DNA of 64,000 bases from Azolla caroliniana (lineage: Eukaryota; Polypodiophyta): contig JBHGNT010000022.1 in the NCBI GenBank assembly GCA_043228905.1, forward strand, positions 62,001 to 126,000, written 5' to 3'. The notes below the pieces were generated by a model. That model saw nothing but the letters and a program-made list of their open reading frames with translations. It was not told the origin of the DNA and ran no database searches. Shown piece after piece: positions 11,240-22,758 of this stretch; positions within the stretch are counted from its first letter, which is position 1, and every line of letters starts with the position of its first letter. The position numbers and the translations under genes are program-made.

Positions 11240-11998
11240 TGACGCGAACTTGTCGTTCCTTATGTCCAACGCTCGGCCACAACCGAGATTCGTTTCATAC
11301 ACAGAAAAAACGGGAAATAGAACACGACACAAAGAAGAGAAATGGTACACATGAGGTTAACGTGGAAAAACCCCAAACTAGGGGAAAAAACCACAGCAGC
11401 CCACAGGCTGCAAATTGTCACTATGTATGAATGTACAAAACAGTGAGTTCTCGGAGGCAACGACCTCGGACTCACGCTCTTCGCCACAAGCGGCGGTTAC
11501 AACAAAGGCAACGACCTCTTTCTCTCTCTCTCACTCTGTACACTATTACGTGCTCTCTCTTCTTCTTGCACCAACAAGAAAAGTAAAACACACAGTTAAT
11601 TAGTTTTTCCCTAAGTCATATTTATACTAATATGACTTTTCGGCTATTTACAAATATAGCCACAATGGGCTCTCAGAAACATATTTACGAATATTTCTCT
11701 TCCTCCGGTTCATACCGGGTCTGCACCATCCGGCTCTCCGTAGCCAGGTACTCCTCATCTGGTTCATACCGGGCCTGCACCATCCGGCTCTCCGTAGCCG
11801 GGTGCTCCTCATCCGGTTCATACCGGTCCTGCACCATCTGGCTCTCCGTAGCCGGGTGCTCCTCATCCGGTTCATATCGGGCCTGCACCATCCGGCTCTC
11901 CGTAGCCGGGTGCTCCTCATACCGTTTTGGCCTCGGCCGAGTTTGTTCGTCGGCACTGTTCTTCTCCCTTCCCATCCGGAGGGACCTGTCTCCCAACA
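11240..11998 (-). repeat. 3' LTR of element D (759 bp)
   Basis: On the minus strand it runs from TGTTGGGAGAC to GTTCGCGTCA. It contains four tandem copies of a 54-bp unit (11702-11914; the outermost is 51 bp), each with TCCGGCTCTCCGTAGCC on the plus strand. The TATA-like site is the 'tataaatatgacttaggg' block on the minus strand. Confidence 0.93.
11702..11914. repeat. 54-bp tandem repeats inside D's LTR
   Basis: Four head-to-tail units of 51-54 bp with few mismatches, present in the same number in the other LTR (16559-16750), where one unit has an 18-bp deletion. The units are in U3, upstream of the TATA region in transcription sense, a place where plant LTRs often carry repeated enhancer-like elements. 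A long open frame through them is a by-product of the 54-bp (multiple of 3) period. Confidence 0.9.
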
Positions 11999-12008
11999 AA
12001 CTCCCCCT

Positions 12009-15000
12009 TCACTCCGGCATGGGGTGTCTTACCAGTCCGATTCTCTTCCGGCATGCATCTAGCTTGACGGGTGTCAGCACTTTGGTCAGCATATCTGACC
12101 CGTTCTCGGCCGTGTGGATCTTTGTTAGTGCGAACTCCTAGTCATCTACTCTTTCCCGGATCCAGTGATACCTCCGCTGGATATGCTTCATCCGGGAATG
12201 GTAGGCCGCATTCTTAGCAAGGTGGATGGCACTTTGACTATCGCAATAGAGTCGGTATTCCTCTTGCCGTATACCGAGCTCACCGATGAAGTCCTTCATC
12301 CATAAGGTTTCCTTGCCGGCTTCCACAGCTGCCATGTACTCCGCCTCCGTGGTTGACAATGGAATCGTCTTCTACAACCTCGACTGCCACGAAACAGCTC
12401 CCCCTGCATATGTCATCACATACCCGTATGTAGACCGGTTGGTATCCACATCAGCCGACATGTCCGAATCGGTGACACCGTCGAGTTGAGGTTTTCTGGA
12501 GCCGAATCGGAGACACATATTTGAAGTGCCCTTCAAATACCGGAGTATCCATTTGAGTGCGTTCCAGTGCTCCTTGCCAGGATTGCTCATGAACCGGATC
12601 ACCACTCCGACTGCGTATCCAATATCCGGTCAGGTACAAACCATTGCATACATCAAGCTCCCGACGGCAGAGGCATATGGAATCTTCATCATATCCGCCT
12701 TCTCTGCTTTCGTCTTCGGGCTTTGCTTGCCAGATAGCCTGCAGTTTGCCGGAAGTGTCGATCCGACCGGTTTCGCTTCTGACATGTTGAACCGATGAAG
12801 CACCTTTGTCACATACTTCTCCTGTGACAGCCATAGTTGCTTCTTTAACCGGTCCCGAATGATGTGCATCCCCAACATCTGTCTTGCCGGACCCAAGTCT
12901 TTCATTGAGAAGGTCCGGTTGAGAGCCTTCTTCAACATCCATATTTTGACTTGGTCACGTCCGACGATCAACATGTCATCCACGTATAGGAGTATTAGGA
13001 AGTCCCCTCCTTCGAACTTCTTCACAAACACGTAGTGATCGGCCTGCGTCTTGTGGTACCCTTGATCGTTCATGAAGGAGTCGAACTTCCGGTACCATTG
13101 TCGGGGAGCCTGCTTCAGTCCGTACAGGCTCTTCTTCAACCGGCATACCAGGTGCTCCTTCCCTTTCTCCACAAATCCTTCCGGTTGCTGCATGTAGATC
13201 TCCTCTTCGAGGTCGCCGTGAAGGAATGTCGTCTTCACGTCCAACTGCTCTACCTCGAGGTCCATGCTTGCTGGTATACTCAGCACCGTCCGGATGGAGG
13301 TCATCTTTACTACCGGGGTGAATATCTCGTCGAAGTCCACGCCCTTCTTCTGCTGGAACCCCTTCACCACGATCCTGACTTTGTATCTCGGGGGGTTGCC
13401 GGCATCTCCCGGTTTCAACTTGTACACCCACTTGTTTCGGAGTGCCCGCTTTCCTTTCGGCAGCTCCACCAATTCGTACGTATGGTTCTCATGCAGGGAA
13501 TCCATCTCGTCCTGCATGGCACTTAACCATTTTCGGCTATGGGTGTCATCCTCCACTTCTTTGAAGCTTTCCGGCTCCCCCTCATCGGTCAGCAGAACAT
13601 GCTCTGCATCCAGAAATCTTCGGGGGGCCCTTCTCTCTCTGAGAGGATATCTCCGTCTTCGGGCTTCGGTAACCGGCTCCTCTATTTGCTCTTCATCCGA
13701 ATTCGATTCGGAGTCTTGGCCGGTTCTGGTCTCAGCTTCCTCTACCTCTTCATCTGCCGGTTCGGTATCCTCACCGTAACCGGCTGGTTCCTCGAGTGCT
13801 AACCGGTCTCTTGCCGGTTGGGTCTACTCATTGTAGAGTCTATCCTTACCGGTCGACTCGGAGTTCATTTTCTTCTTCTCCGACTCCCAGTCGGCAAGCG
13901 TCTTGTCCTCCATGAAGATAATATCTCGACTCCGAAATACCTTCTTGTCGACCGGGTCCCACACTCGGTAGCCGAACTCATCGTCGCCGTAACCGAGGAA
14001 TATGCATGGCCAGGTCTTTGGATCTAACTTTCCTCTCCGGTCCTTTGCTACATGCACGTACGCGAGACACCCGAACACCTTCAGATGCCGGTAGGACACT
14101 TCCTTACCGGTCCATACTCTCTGTGGCGTGTCTCTGTCCAAGGGTACTGAGGGTGATCTGTTTATCACATATGCCGCCGTCGACAGTGCCTCAGCCCAAA
14201 ACTTCTTGGGTAGCTTTGCATGCGCTAGCATACTCCGGACCCTCTCCATTATGGTCTGGTTCATCCTCTCGGCCAGTCCGTTTAGTTCCGGCGTCTTCGG
14301 CACGGTAAATTCGAGCCAGACTCCCTTCGAGCGGCAGTACTCCTCAAACTGCCCTCGGTATTCTCCTCCGTTGTCTGCTCGAACCGCCTTCAGCTTCCGG
14401 CCGGTTTCTCTTTCCACTCTCACGTGGAGCTCTTTGAAGACGGATAACACCTGATCCTTCGTCTTCAGCGGTGTGGCCCACAGCTTCCGGCTGTGGTCAT
14501 CTATGAACGTCACGAAGTACTGCGCTCCGGCGTGTGACTTCGTCTCTACTTGACACACATCCGTATGCACCAACTCCACTGGTGCATTACGTCTCATCGG
14601 TGGCCTTGGTCGGAAGGCGGTCCGGTTCTGCTTACCGGCCAGACAATCAGTGCACTTCTCTAACTGCACGTTCTTCACTGGAATGAGGTTGTCGTCTACA
14701 AGCCTCTTCATCCCCTTCTCGCTCATATGACACAGCCTCTTGTGGCACAGCTCACTGGCAGTGTCGGATGCCACATTCACTTCTTCCGGACATAATCGGG
14801 CATTCATCAAGTACAACGTGTTTACCTTCCGGGCCCGAGCCACAATCAGGCTCCCTTTGCTGAACTTCATGACACCGTTCCGGATGCTACCCGTGTAGCC
14901 TTCATCATCTAGCCGACCGGCTGATATCAGGTTCAGACGAACTTCCGGAACATGTCGGACATCCTTCAGCAGCAACTTGCATCCGGTTGGTGTTGTCAGC

Positions 15001-16067
15001 CACACGTCTCCCATGCCGACAATTTGGCATGTTCCTTCATTCCCCATCCGGACACAGCCGTGATCACCGGCTGAGTAGGATGAGAAGCATTTCCGGTCCG
15101 GGGTAAGGTGGAACGACACTCTGGAGTCTACCACCCAGGTCATCTCGTCGCCGGCAAGGTTTATCTCACTCTCCTCGGTGATGAGCATCAACTCTTCTTC
15201 ACTTGCTGCGATTGCCGTCGTTCCCTTCCGGTCCGGCCCCCTCCGGTCTTTACCGTTCTGGTCTGTACCGTTCCGGTTCTGGGTTTGCTTCGAATCGGTA
15301 CCGTTGGTTTCCTTGTCTTTACGGAAATGCCGACTGTTCTTTTGGAAGTGACCCGGCTTGCCGCAATAGAAGCAAGTAGGCCTCCCCCTTGACTTTGACC
15401 GTGTCCCCGACTTCTCCCGGTTCTGGGGACTACAGTTTCTATGTCTTCCGCGTTCCGATTCGGTAAGGAGCGCTTTGGAGTCGGAGCTCGTATCTTTGTC
15501 TTTCCGACGCGCCTCCTCATCTAGCAAGCTCGACTTTACTCTTGCTAGGGATAACCGTTTTCCTTCCGGCCCGGCGTTGCCCAAAGTGACAACCAACGTC
15601 TCCTAGCTATCCGGGAGGGAACCGAGCAGGAGTAGCGCTAGTACCTCATCGGCAAGAGGTACTTCCAATGACGTTGCTTGGTGTATCAGCCCCTGGAAGG
15701 CATTCATGTGCTCCGCCATGCTGGAGCCATCTTGGTACCGGAGTCTTACTAGCTTCCGGAATACCGACACCTGATTGACAGCATTTTTGTTCTGGAACAT
15801 TATGCGGATCTTCTCCTAGAGCTCATGAGCCTTGCTCTCTTCATTGAAGTTGTTGTATAGGCTCATGTCGATGAAGCACTGTATGTACGCCGTTGTCTTC
15901 ATGTGCATCACCTCCCATATCGCGGCGTCGATTTTTTCCGGTCTCTTGTCCCCGAACTGAACCGGTAGCCAGAGGTCTTTAACAACGAGCATGTCCCTCA
16001 TCTTCGACTTCCATACTGAATAGTTGGAGGCGGTGAGCTTGAACATGCCGCCAAATGATTCGTCCAT
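12009..16067 (-). pseudogene. Copia Gag-Pol of element D, one frame with six stops
   Basis: ATG at 16067 to TGA at 12009 is 1353 codons in one phase with no frameshift. Order: Gag (about residues 1-230), zinc knuckle CFYCGKPGHFQKNS (last Cys replaced by Ser), protease with DSRVS in place of DSGAS, HHCC finger (CTDCLAGKQ), integrase core (RADNGGEY; NGLAERMNQ), reverse transcriptase (LLYVDDMLIVG) and RNase H (STTEAEY, YCDSQSAIHLAKN). In-frame stops occur at 15816, 15603, 13824, 12630, 12372 and 12138. Element E has Trp (TGG) at the first two and Gln (CAA) at the last two, so each is explained by a C-to-T or G-to-A change. The polyprotein ends only a few bases before the polypurine tract, unlike element C. 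Not functional in this copy. Confidence 0.93.
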
Positions 16068-16083
16068 TTTCTGTGTCGATTTT

Positions 16084-16095
16084 GCTCTGATACCA
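16084..16095 (-). other. Primer binding site, element D
   Basis: TGGTATCAGAGC on the minus strand, two bases inside the 5' LTR; initiator tRNA-Met type. Confidence 0.92.
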
Positions 16096-16097
16096 CT

Positions 16098-16838
16098 TGA
16101 CGCGAACTTGTCGTTCCTTATGTCCAACGCTCGGCCACAACCGAGATTCTTTTCAAACACAGAAAAAACAGGAAACAGAACACGACACAAAGAAGAGAAA
16201 TGGTACACAGGAGGTTAACGTGGAAAAACCCCAAACTAGGGGAAAAAACCACGGCAGCCCACAGGCTACAAACTGTCACTATGTATGAATGTACAAAACA
16301 GTGAGTTCTCGGAGGCAACGACCTCGGACTTACGCTCTTCGCCACAAGCGGCGGTTACAACAGAGGCAACGACCTCTTTCTCTCTCTCTCACTCTGTACA
16401 CTATTACGTGCTCTCTCTTCTTCTTGCACCAACAAGAAAAGTAAAACACACAGTTAATTAGTTTTGCCCTAAGTCATATTTATACTAATATGACTTTTCG
16501 GCTATTTACAAATATAGCCACAATGGGCTCTCAGAAACATATTTACGAATATGTCTCTTCCTCCGGTTCATACCGGGTCTGCACCATCCGGCTCTCCGTA
16601 GCCAGGTACTCCTCATCCAGCATCCGGCTCTCCGTAGCCGGGTACTCCTCATCCGGTTCATACCGGGCCTGCACCATCCGGCTCTCCGTAGCCGGGTGCT
16701 CCTCATCCGGTTCATACCGGGCCTGCACCATCCGGCTCTCCGTAGCCGGGTGCTCCTCATACCGTTTTGGCCTCGGCCGAGTTTGTTCGTCGGCACTGTT
16801 CTTCTCCCTTCCCATACGGAGGGACCTGTCTCCCAACA
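16098..16838 (-). repeat. 5' LTR of element D (741 bp)
   Basis: Same sequence as 11240-11998 apart from scattered substitutions and an 18-bp deletion in the second 54-bp unit. A two-base spacer separates it from the primer binding site. Confidence 0.93.
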
Positions 16839-17042
16839 TATAAAAGTGTTCATTGAACACACATATGTATAGAGTGTGGTGAATAGAGATTGTGTACCTT
16901 TTTTTGAATACAGTTCTTGTTTTCCTCTCTCACTCTCTCTGTCTCTCCCGCGTATACTGCGTAAGCTCAAGCTCTCCATTAAACTTGAGTTTTCTTCCTT
17001 CTATTCGGTCTTCATACTTGCTTCCGCACGTTACTTTTTACA
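16839..17042 (+). repeat. 3' LTR of element C, second segment
   Basis: Starts with the second TATAA copy and runs through the R and U5 parts to TTTTTACA, followed by the CATGC target copy at 17043. It lacks the extra 140-bp block found in the 5' LTR. Confidence 0.92.
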
Positions 17043-17047
17043 CATGC

Positions 17048-17168
17048 TCTATCGTTGTTTGTGTGTGTACGTGCATTCACTCCCTATTTCCCATTTCTAT
17101 GTTTGATTCTCATAGAAGTGATTCAAGACTTGGTTGTGGCCGAGCAATATTCCACGCTATTCTCTTCA
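17048..17168 (+). repeat. 5' LTR of element E, last segment
   Basis: Matches the end of E's 3' LTR (22638-22758) closely and ends CTCTTCA. A primer binding site, TGGTATCAGAGG, follows at 17172-17183. Confidence 0.9.
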
Positions 17169-17681
17169 ATTTGGTATCAGAGGGAACAACACAGGAAATG
17201 GAAGAATTGTTCGGCGGCATGTTCAAGCTCACCAGGTCCAACTACTCAGTGTGGAAGTCGATGATGAGGGATATGCTGGTGGTTAAAGATCTTTGGTTGC
17301 CGGTTCAATTTGGGGACAAGAGATCGGATAAGATCGACGCCACTGTGTGGGAGCTGATGCACATGAAGATGACGGCATACATCCGGTGCTTCATCGACAT
17401 GAGCTTGTACAACCATTTCAAAGAAGAAAGTAAGGCTCATGAACTCTGGGAGAAGATCGGCATCATGTTCCAGAACAAGAATGTTGTTAATCGGGTTTCG
17501 GTATTCCGGAAGCTAGTGAGGCTCCGGTACCAAGATGGCTCCAGTATGGCGGAGCACATGAATGCCTTCCAGGGATTCATCCACCAGGAAACCTCGTTGG
17601 AAGTACCTCTTGCCAATGAGGTACTTGCATTGCTCCTGCTCGGTTCCCTCCTAGATAGCTGGGAGACGTTGGTTGTCACGT

Positions 17682-18367
17682 TGTCGTGAAGAAAACCGTC
17701 CCCAGGCGCAAACCGTGTATAGCGTGTGTGAACCGGCCCTTACACGAGGGCACGTCCCTTGTTGTATAGTAGATAGGTAGGCACAAAAGTCAAATCCTAG
17801 GTAGCAATATTCTATAGGGAGAATCGAGGAGTATCTTTGTCCGAAAGGACAGAGAATTAATGTGATGTAGACGGGTGAAAACGGTCTCCCTCCTTGAGCT
17901 ATAAAAGAGAGGGAGACGGGGGAGAGAAGGTATCACGCGCGAGAGGGGACGAAGTGTTGTCGGACTGGGACCGAGCGCTTCTTTGTTGTTCTCCGTAGCT
18001 TTATTTTGCGCAGGTTCTCGAGAGGCTGATTCTGCTCCGTGGAACACCCGTGTGCTTCCGACAGAATCTCCATCTCGCTCCCCTACACGTGTGGGTGATC
18101 AGGCGTCGGTATCCATCTAGCTGGCCTGATCGGTTGTAACTGTTCGCGTCGTCTGCATACTTATTTTATATACATACACTGGTGTTCTTATACTCTATTT
18201 CCCATTCAACTCGTGTCTCATGTGTTGTTGGACCGCGTTCCCGTGCGCTTCTTTGTCTATACGTGTGTGAGTGTGTCTCTCTCTCTCTCCCTTTTCTCAC
18301 TTATTCCTCGGTCCAAGACCCCAGTGGTCCTGCCTTGTTCTCCACGCACAAGCGTAACAACGCGACA
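17682..18367 (+). mobile_element. Solo gypsy-type LTR (G family) in element E gag
   Basis: 686 bases beginning TGTCGTGAAG and ending ACGCGACA, with TATAAAAG near 17903. The start and the last 25 bases resemble the LTRs of element G (26151 and 30373). It interrupts the Gag reading frame between V-V-T-L and G-N-V-G. The flanks are ACGT on the left and ACGC on the right, fitting a 4-bp target duplication with one later change. Confidence 0.85.
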
Positions 18368-18722
18368 ACGCTAGGCAACGTCGGGCCGAAAGGAAAACAG
18401 TTGTCCCTAGCAAGGGTAAAATCAAGCTTGCTAGATGAAGAAGCTCGCTGGAAGGACCAGGAGTCCGGAACCGATCCGAAAGCCTTGGTCACGGAAGATG
18501 ACCACAACCGGGGAAGAGGCCGGTATCGGAGTCCCCAAAACCGGGACAAATCGGGGACAAGGTTGAAGTCAAGCAGGAGGCCCACGTGCTTCTATGGCGG
18601 GAAGCCGGGAAACTTCCAGAAGGACTGTCGGCATTTCCAGAAAGACAAAGAAACCGGCACTACCGATTCGAAGAAGAGTTCGGGCCGAAACGGTTCGAAC
18701 CGGAGAGGCCCGGATCGAACGG

Positions 18723-19143
18723 TGTAAAAACGAAGGTGCGGAAGCGTTAGACAACCAACTTAGCCGGATAGCAACAGAGAGAAAGAGATTAACACACAGA
18801 AGATACGCAGGAGAGACAGAGACAGAGAAAGAGCAGAACAACTTAAATCTATTATCAACAACTCTGTAAAATTCTCTGTATCTACAACGTGCTCAACAAC
18901 ACTATTTATAGAAGTCCTAAGAGGACTCACAGAAGTATAGTGTACTTCAATGCTCACATGACTGTCTGACACTAACTACGAGACATTAACTACCTAGTAG
19001 TTTAGGCTGCTACTAGGCTTCCGGTTACTACTTGATCCAGCTAACCGGCTCCCCAGCTAACTGGCTCACTTGCTCACCGGCTCACCGATCTGGCTTATCC
19101 TTCCGGATGCCGATCCGGATCCAGTTGAGCTTGCCGCTCAATA
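18723..19143 (-). mobile_element. Solo copia LTR (C family) in element E
   Basis: About 420 bases, minus strand, from TATTGAGCGGCAAGCTCAAC (a changed TGTTGAG start) to a TTTTTACA end. It splits the Gag-protease part of E. Flanks AACGG (left) and AAGGG (right) fit a 5-bp target duplication with one mismatch; the right border is uncertain by one base. Confidence 0.8.
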
Positions 19144-22100
19144 GAAGGGAACGTCGGCAATCGTGACAAGTGAAGAAGAACTGATGCTCATTACCGAGGA
19201 CAATGAGTTAAACCTTGTCAGTGACCAGACAACATGGGTTGTCGATTCCGGAGCGTCGTTCCACCTAACACCGGACCAGAGATGCTTCTCATCCTACACA
19301 GCAGGAGATCATGGTTGTGTCCGGATGGGGAATGAAGGGACCTGCCGAATTGTCGGCATAGGAGAGGATGCAAGTTGTTGCGAAAGGATGTCTGACACGT
19401 TCCGGAGGTCCGACTGAACCTGATATCAGCCGGTTGGCTAGATGATAAAGGCTACACGGGTAATAATGGCTGGAGCCCAGAAGGTCAACACACTGTACTT
19501 GATGAATGCCCAGATATGCCGGGAAGAATTGAACATAGCATCCGTATGTGAGCTGTGGCATAAAAGACTATGTCATATGAGCTAGAAGGGGATGAAGAGA
19601 CTTGCCGAAGACAATATCATTCCAGTGAAGGACGTGCAACTTGAGAAGTGCATTGATTGCTTGGCCAGCAAGCAAAACCGAACCTCCTTCCGGTCAAGAC
19701 CACCGATGAGACAGAATGCACCACTGGAGTTAGTGCATACTCATGTGTGTCAAGTGGACACGAAGTCACATGCCGGATCCCAGTACTTCGTGATGTTCAT
19801 AAATGACCACAATCAGAAGTTGTGGGTCTCACCGTTGACGACGAAGGATCAGGTGTTATTCATCTTCAAGGAACTCCACGCGAGAGTGGAAAGAGAAACT
19901 GGCTGGAAGCTGAAGGCTGTTCGAGCAGATAACGGAGGAGAATACTAGGGGCAGTTCGAGGAGTACTATCAGTCGAAGGGAATCTGGCTCGAATTCACCA
20001 TGTCGAAGACGCCGGAATTGTACGGGTTGGCCGAACAAATGAACCAGACCGTGATGGAGAGAGTCCGAAGCATGCTAGCACATGCCAAGTTACCCTCACT
20101 ATCCTTGGACATTTTGGGTTGTGGCATTGATGACAACGACCTATGTGATAAACAGATCACCGTTAGTACCCTTGGACGGAAAATCACTGTAGAAATTTTG
20201 GACCAATAAGGACGTATCCTAACGGCATCTAAAGGTGTTTAGATGTCTCGCTTACATGCATGTGGGAAAGGACAAGAGAGCAAAGTTGGATCTGAAGTCT
20301 CGACCATGCATATTCCTTGGATACGATGATGATGAGTTCGGTTACCTGGTGTGGGATTTGGTCGATAAGAAGGGTGTTCCGAAGTCGGGACATAGTCTTC
20401 ATGGAAGACAGGACCATTGCCGACTGGGAGTCGGAGAAAAGGATGACACTCGAAGAACCGGCTGGATATGTACAAAAAACTGAACCGACCGAAGAAGAAG
20501 AAGAAGAAGAAGACACCAGAACCGGACAAGATCTCGAATCAGATTTGGATGAGGAACAAACGGAGGAACCTATAGTCAGAAACCAAGGACGGAGATATCC
20601 TCTCCGAGAGAGAAGAGCCCCCTGGAGATTTCCTGATGTAGAGCACATATTGTTGACCAATGAGGGGGAGCCAGAAATCTTCGAAGAAGCAAAGAGAGAC
20701 ACCCACAGCCGCAAATAGTTGAGTGCCATGCAAGATGAGATGGATTCCCTGCATGAGAAACACGCGTATGAACTAACTGAATTGCCGAAAGGAAAGAGGG
20801 CACTCCGGAACAAGTGGGTGTACAAGCTGAAACCGGGAGATGCCAGAAACCCATTGAGATACAAAGCCTGGATCGTGGTGAAGGGGTTCCAGCAGAAAAA
20901 AGGAGGGGATCTCGACGAGATCTTTGCCCCGGTAGTAAAGAGGACATCCATCCGAACGGTATGGGGATAGTAGCAAGCATGGACCTCGAGGTAGAGCAAT
21001 TGGACATCAAGACGACATTCCTACATGGCGACCATGAAGAAGAGATCTACATGCATCAACCAGAAGGATTTGAGAAGAAAGGGAAGGAGCACCTGGTGTG
21101 CCAGCTAAAGAAGAGCTTATACAGATTGAAGCAAGCCCCCCAGCAATGGTACCGGAAGTTCGACTCCTTCATGACCAACCAAGGGTACCACAAGATGCAA
21201 GCCGATCACTGCATGTTTGTGAAGAAATTTGACGGAGGATATTTGCTGATACTCCTCCTATATGTGGATGATATGTTGATCGTCGGACGAGACCAAGGCA
21301 AGATTCGGATGCTGAAGAAGGCTCTGAACCAGACCTTCTCAATGAAAGACTTGGGCCTGGCATGATAGATATTGGGAATGCACATCATCCAGGACCGATC
21401 GAAGAAGCTGTTGTGGTTGTCACAGGAGACGTACGTGACAAAGGTGCTTCAACGGTTGAACATGTCAGAGGCGAAACCGGTCGGATCGACACTTCCAGCA
21501 AACTGCAAGCTATCCAGAAAACAAAGCCCGAGGACAAAGGCGGAGAAGGCGGATATGATGAAGATACCATATGCCTCTACCATCAGGAGCTTGATGTACG
21601 TATGTACCATGCCGGATATCGGATATGCAGTCAGAGTGGTGAGCCGGTTCATGAGCAATCCCGGAAAAAGCACTGGAACGTGGTCAAGAGGATACTCCGG
21701 TATCTGAAAGGCACCTCGAGTATGTGCCTCTGGTTCGGCTCTCATAATCCCTAACTTGATGGATTCACAGATTCAGATATGTCGGCTGATGCGGATACCA
21801 ACCGGTCAACATCTAGATATGTCATGACTTATGCAGGGGGAGCTGTTTCCTGGCAGTCGATGCTGCAAAAGACGGTTGCATTGTCAACCACGGAGGCGGA
21901 GTACATAGTAGTTGTAGAAGCCAGCAAGGAGATGATCTGGATGAAGGACTTCATCGGAGAGCTAGGGATCCAACAAGAGGAATATCGGCTCTACTACGAT
22001 AGTCAAAGTGTCATCCACCTTACAAAGAACACAGCCTACCATTCTTGGAGGAAATATAACCAACAGAGGTACCACTGGATCTGGGAGAGAGTAGAAGATC

Positions 22101-22228
22101 AAGAGTTCGTGTTGACGAAGATCCACATGAAGGAGAACGGGTTGGATATGTTGACCAAGGTGTTGACAACCGACAAGCTGGATGCGTGCCGAAAGCAGAT
22201 CGAGCTGGCAAGACATCCCATGCCAGAG

Positions 22229-22241
22229 TGAAGGGGGAGAT
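22229..22241 (+). promoter_or_regulatory. Polypurine tract, element E
   Basis: TGAAGGGGGAGAT directly before the 3' LTR; the stop codon of the polyprotein overlaps it. This primes plus-strand DNA synthesis. Confidence 0.8.
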
Positions 22242-22758
22242 TGTTGGGAAATCGGTCGCTCAGTATGGGATCCGGTGATGGATGAAGAGGACCCGATGAG
22301 AATCGGAAGAGAAGACATATTTGTAAATATGTATTCAGTAAGCCTATTGAGGCTATATTTGTAAATAGCCCTAAGTTCATATAAGTATAAATATGACTTA
22401 GGGCAATCACTTTACTAACGTTGTTGTCATGTTGTTGTATGTGTATAATTGTTGTATAGAGAGAGAGAGAGAGAGAGAGATACTCTATTGTAACCGCCGG
22501 TTGGCGAAGATACAAAGCTCGAGGTCATTGCCTCCGAGTCTCTATTTGTACCTTTCTTATATAGCGACAATTTGGAGTCTGTGGGCTCCCGTGGTTTTTC
22601 CCTATTAGGTTTTTCCACGTAAACATGTTGTGTATGCTCTATCGTTGTTTGTGTGTGTACGTGCGTTCACTCCCTGCTTCCCATTTCTGTGTTTGATTCT
22701 CATAGAAGTGATTCAAGACGTGGTTGTTACCCAGCAATATTCCGCGCTATTCTCTTCA
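22242..22758 (+). repeat. 3' LTR of element E (517 bp)
   Basis: TGTTGGGAAAT to CTCTTCA. It shares the 'catatttgtaaatatg..tatatttgtaaatagcc' and 'tataaatatgacttaggg' blocks with the D LTRs, so D and E are related subfamilies. A (GA)n tract lies at 22457-22481. Confidence 0.92.

Larger units (their letters stand above)
11240..16838 (-). mobile_element. Element D: complete copia retrotransposon in C's TATA box
   Basis: Complete 5.6-kb element on the minus strand: 5' LTR 16098-16838, primer binding site 16084-16095, polyprotein 12009-16067, polypurine tract (GTGAAGGGGGAG on the minus strand) next to the 3' LTR 11240-11998. It is flanked by TATAA at 11235-11239 and 16839-16843; joining the flanks restores the TATAAAAG box of C's LTR exactly as in C's 5' LTR. 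The two LTRs are very similar, differing by one 18-bp deletion and scattered substitutions (about 12 in the first 460 bases by eye), so this is the youngest insertion of the nest. Confidence 0.95.
5498..17042 (+). mobile_element. Element C: copia retrotransposon inserted in E's LTR
   Basis: Complete copia element with 5' LTR 5498-6091, primer binding site 6092-6103, polyprotein region 6161-10887, polypurine tract 10976-10983, and 3' LTR 10984-11239 continuing at 16844-17042. It is flanked by CATGC at 5493-5497 and at 17043-17047. Element D (11240-16838) is inserted in the 3' LTR. Removing D leaves an element of about 5.9 kb, a normal copia size. The polyprotein has one frameshift and a few TGA stops, so this copy is probably not autonomous now. 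Confidence 0.93.
17198..22231 (+). pseudogene. Decayed copia Gag-Pol of element E
   Basis: Related throughout to the D polyprotein. Gag starts at the ATG 17198 (MEELFGGMFKL) and is cut at 17681 by a solo LTR. It resumes at 18368 with a damaged zinc knuckle (CFYGGKPGNFQKDC: one Cys and the His lost) and is cut again at 18722 by a second solo LTR. Protease DSGAS is intact (about 19240). The integrase part (19592-20110) has a stop after RADNGGEY and loses the region after MLAHAKLP. Reverse transcriptase (20720-21365) is split by a frameshift but keeps LLYVDDMLIVG. RNase H (21779-22231) ends ARHPMPE-stop eight bases before the polypurine tract. Many frame breaks; not functional. Confidence 0.9.
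5023..22758 (+). mobile_element. Element E: outermost copia retrotransposon of the nest
   Basis: Plus-strand copia element. Its 5' LTR is split into 5023-5497 and 17048-17168 by element C, its polyprotein remnant runs 17198-22231, and its 3' LTR is 22242-22758. The split is proved by the intact 3' LTR, in which the sequences on both sides of C are contiguous. The first part of the 5' LTR (about 135 bases) is missing at the junction with element A. Two solo LTRs (17682-18367 and 18723-19143) sit in the coding part. This is the oldest member of the nest: the frame is broken by many stops and shifts. Confidence 0.9.

Noticed and set aside
11702-11914. CRISPR-like array
   Set aside because: The 54-bp units are continuous tandem repeats without unique spacers, and the host is a plant.
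11632-12141. 169-codon open frame encoding peptide repeats (SSSGSYRACTIRLSVAG-like)
   Set aside because: It is the 54-bp LTR repeat of element D read on the antisense strand; a 54-bp period keeps any frame open.
13035-13526. 163-codon plus-strand frame with leucine-rich sequence
   Set aside because: Exact antisense of the conserved reverse transcriptase of element D.
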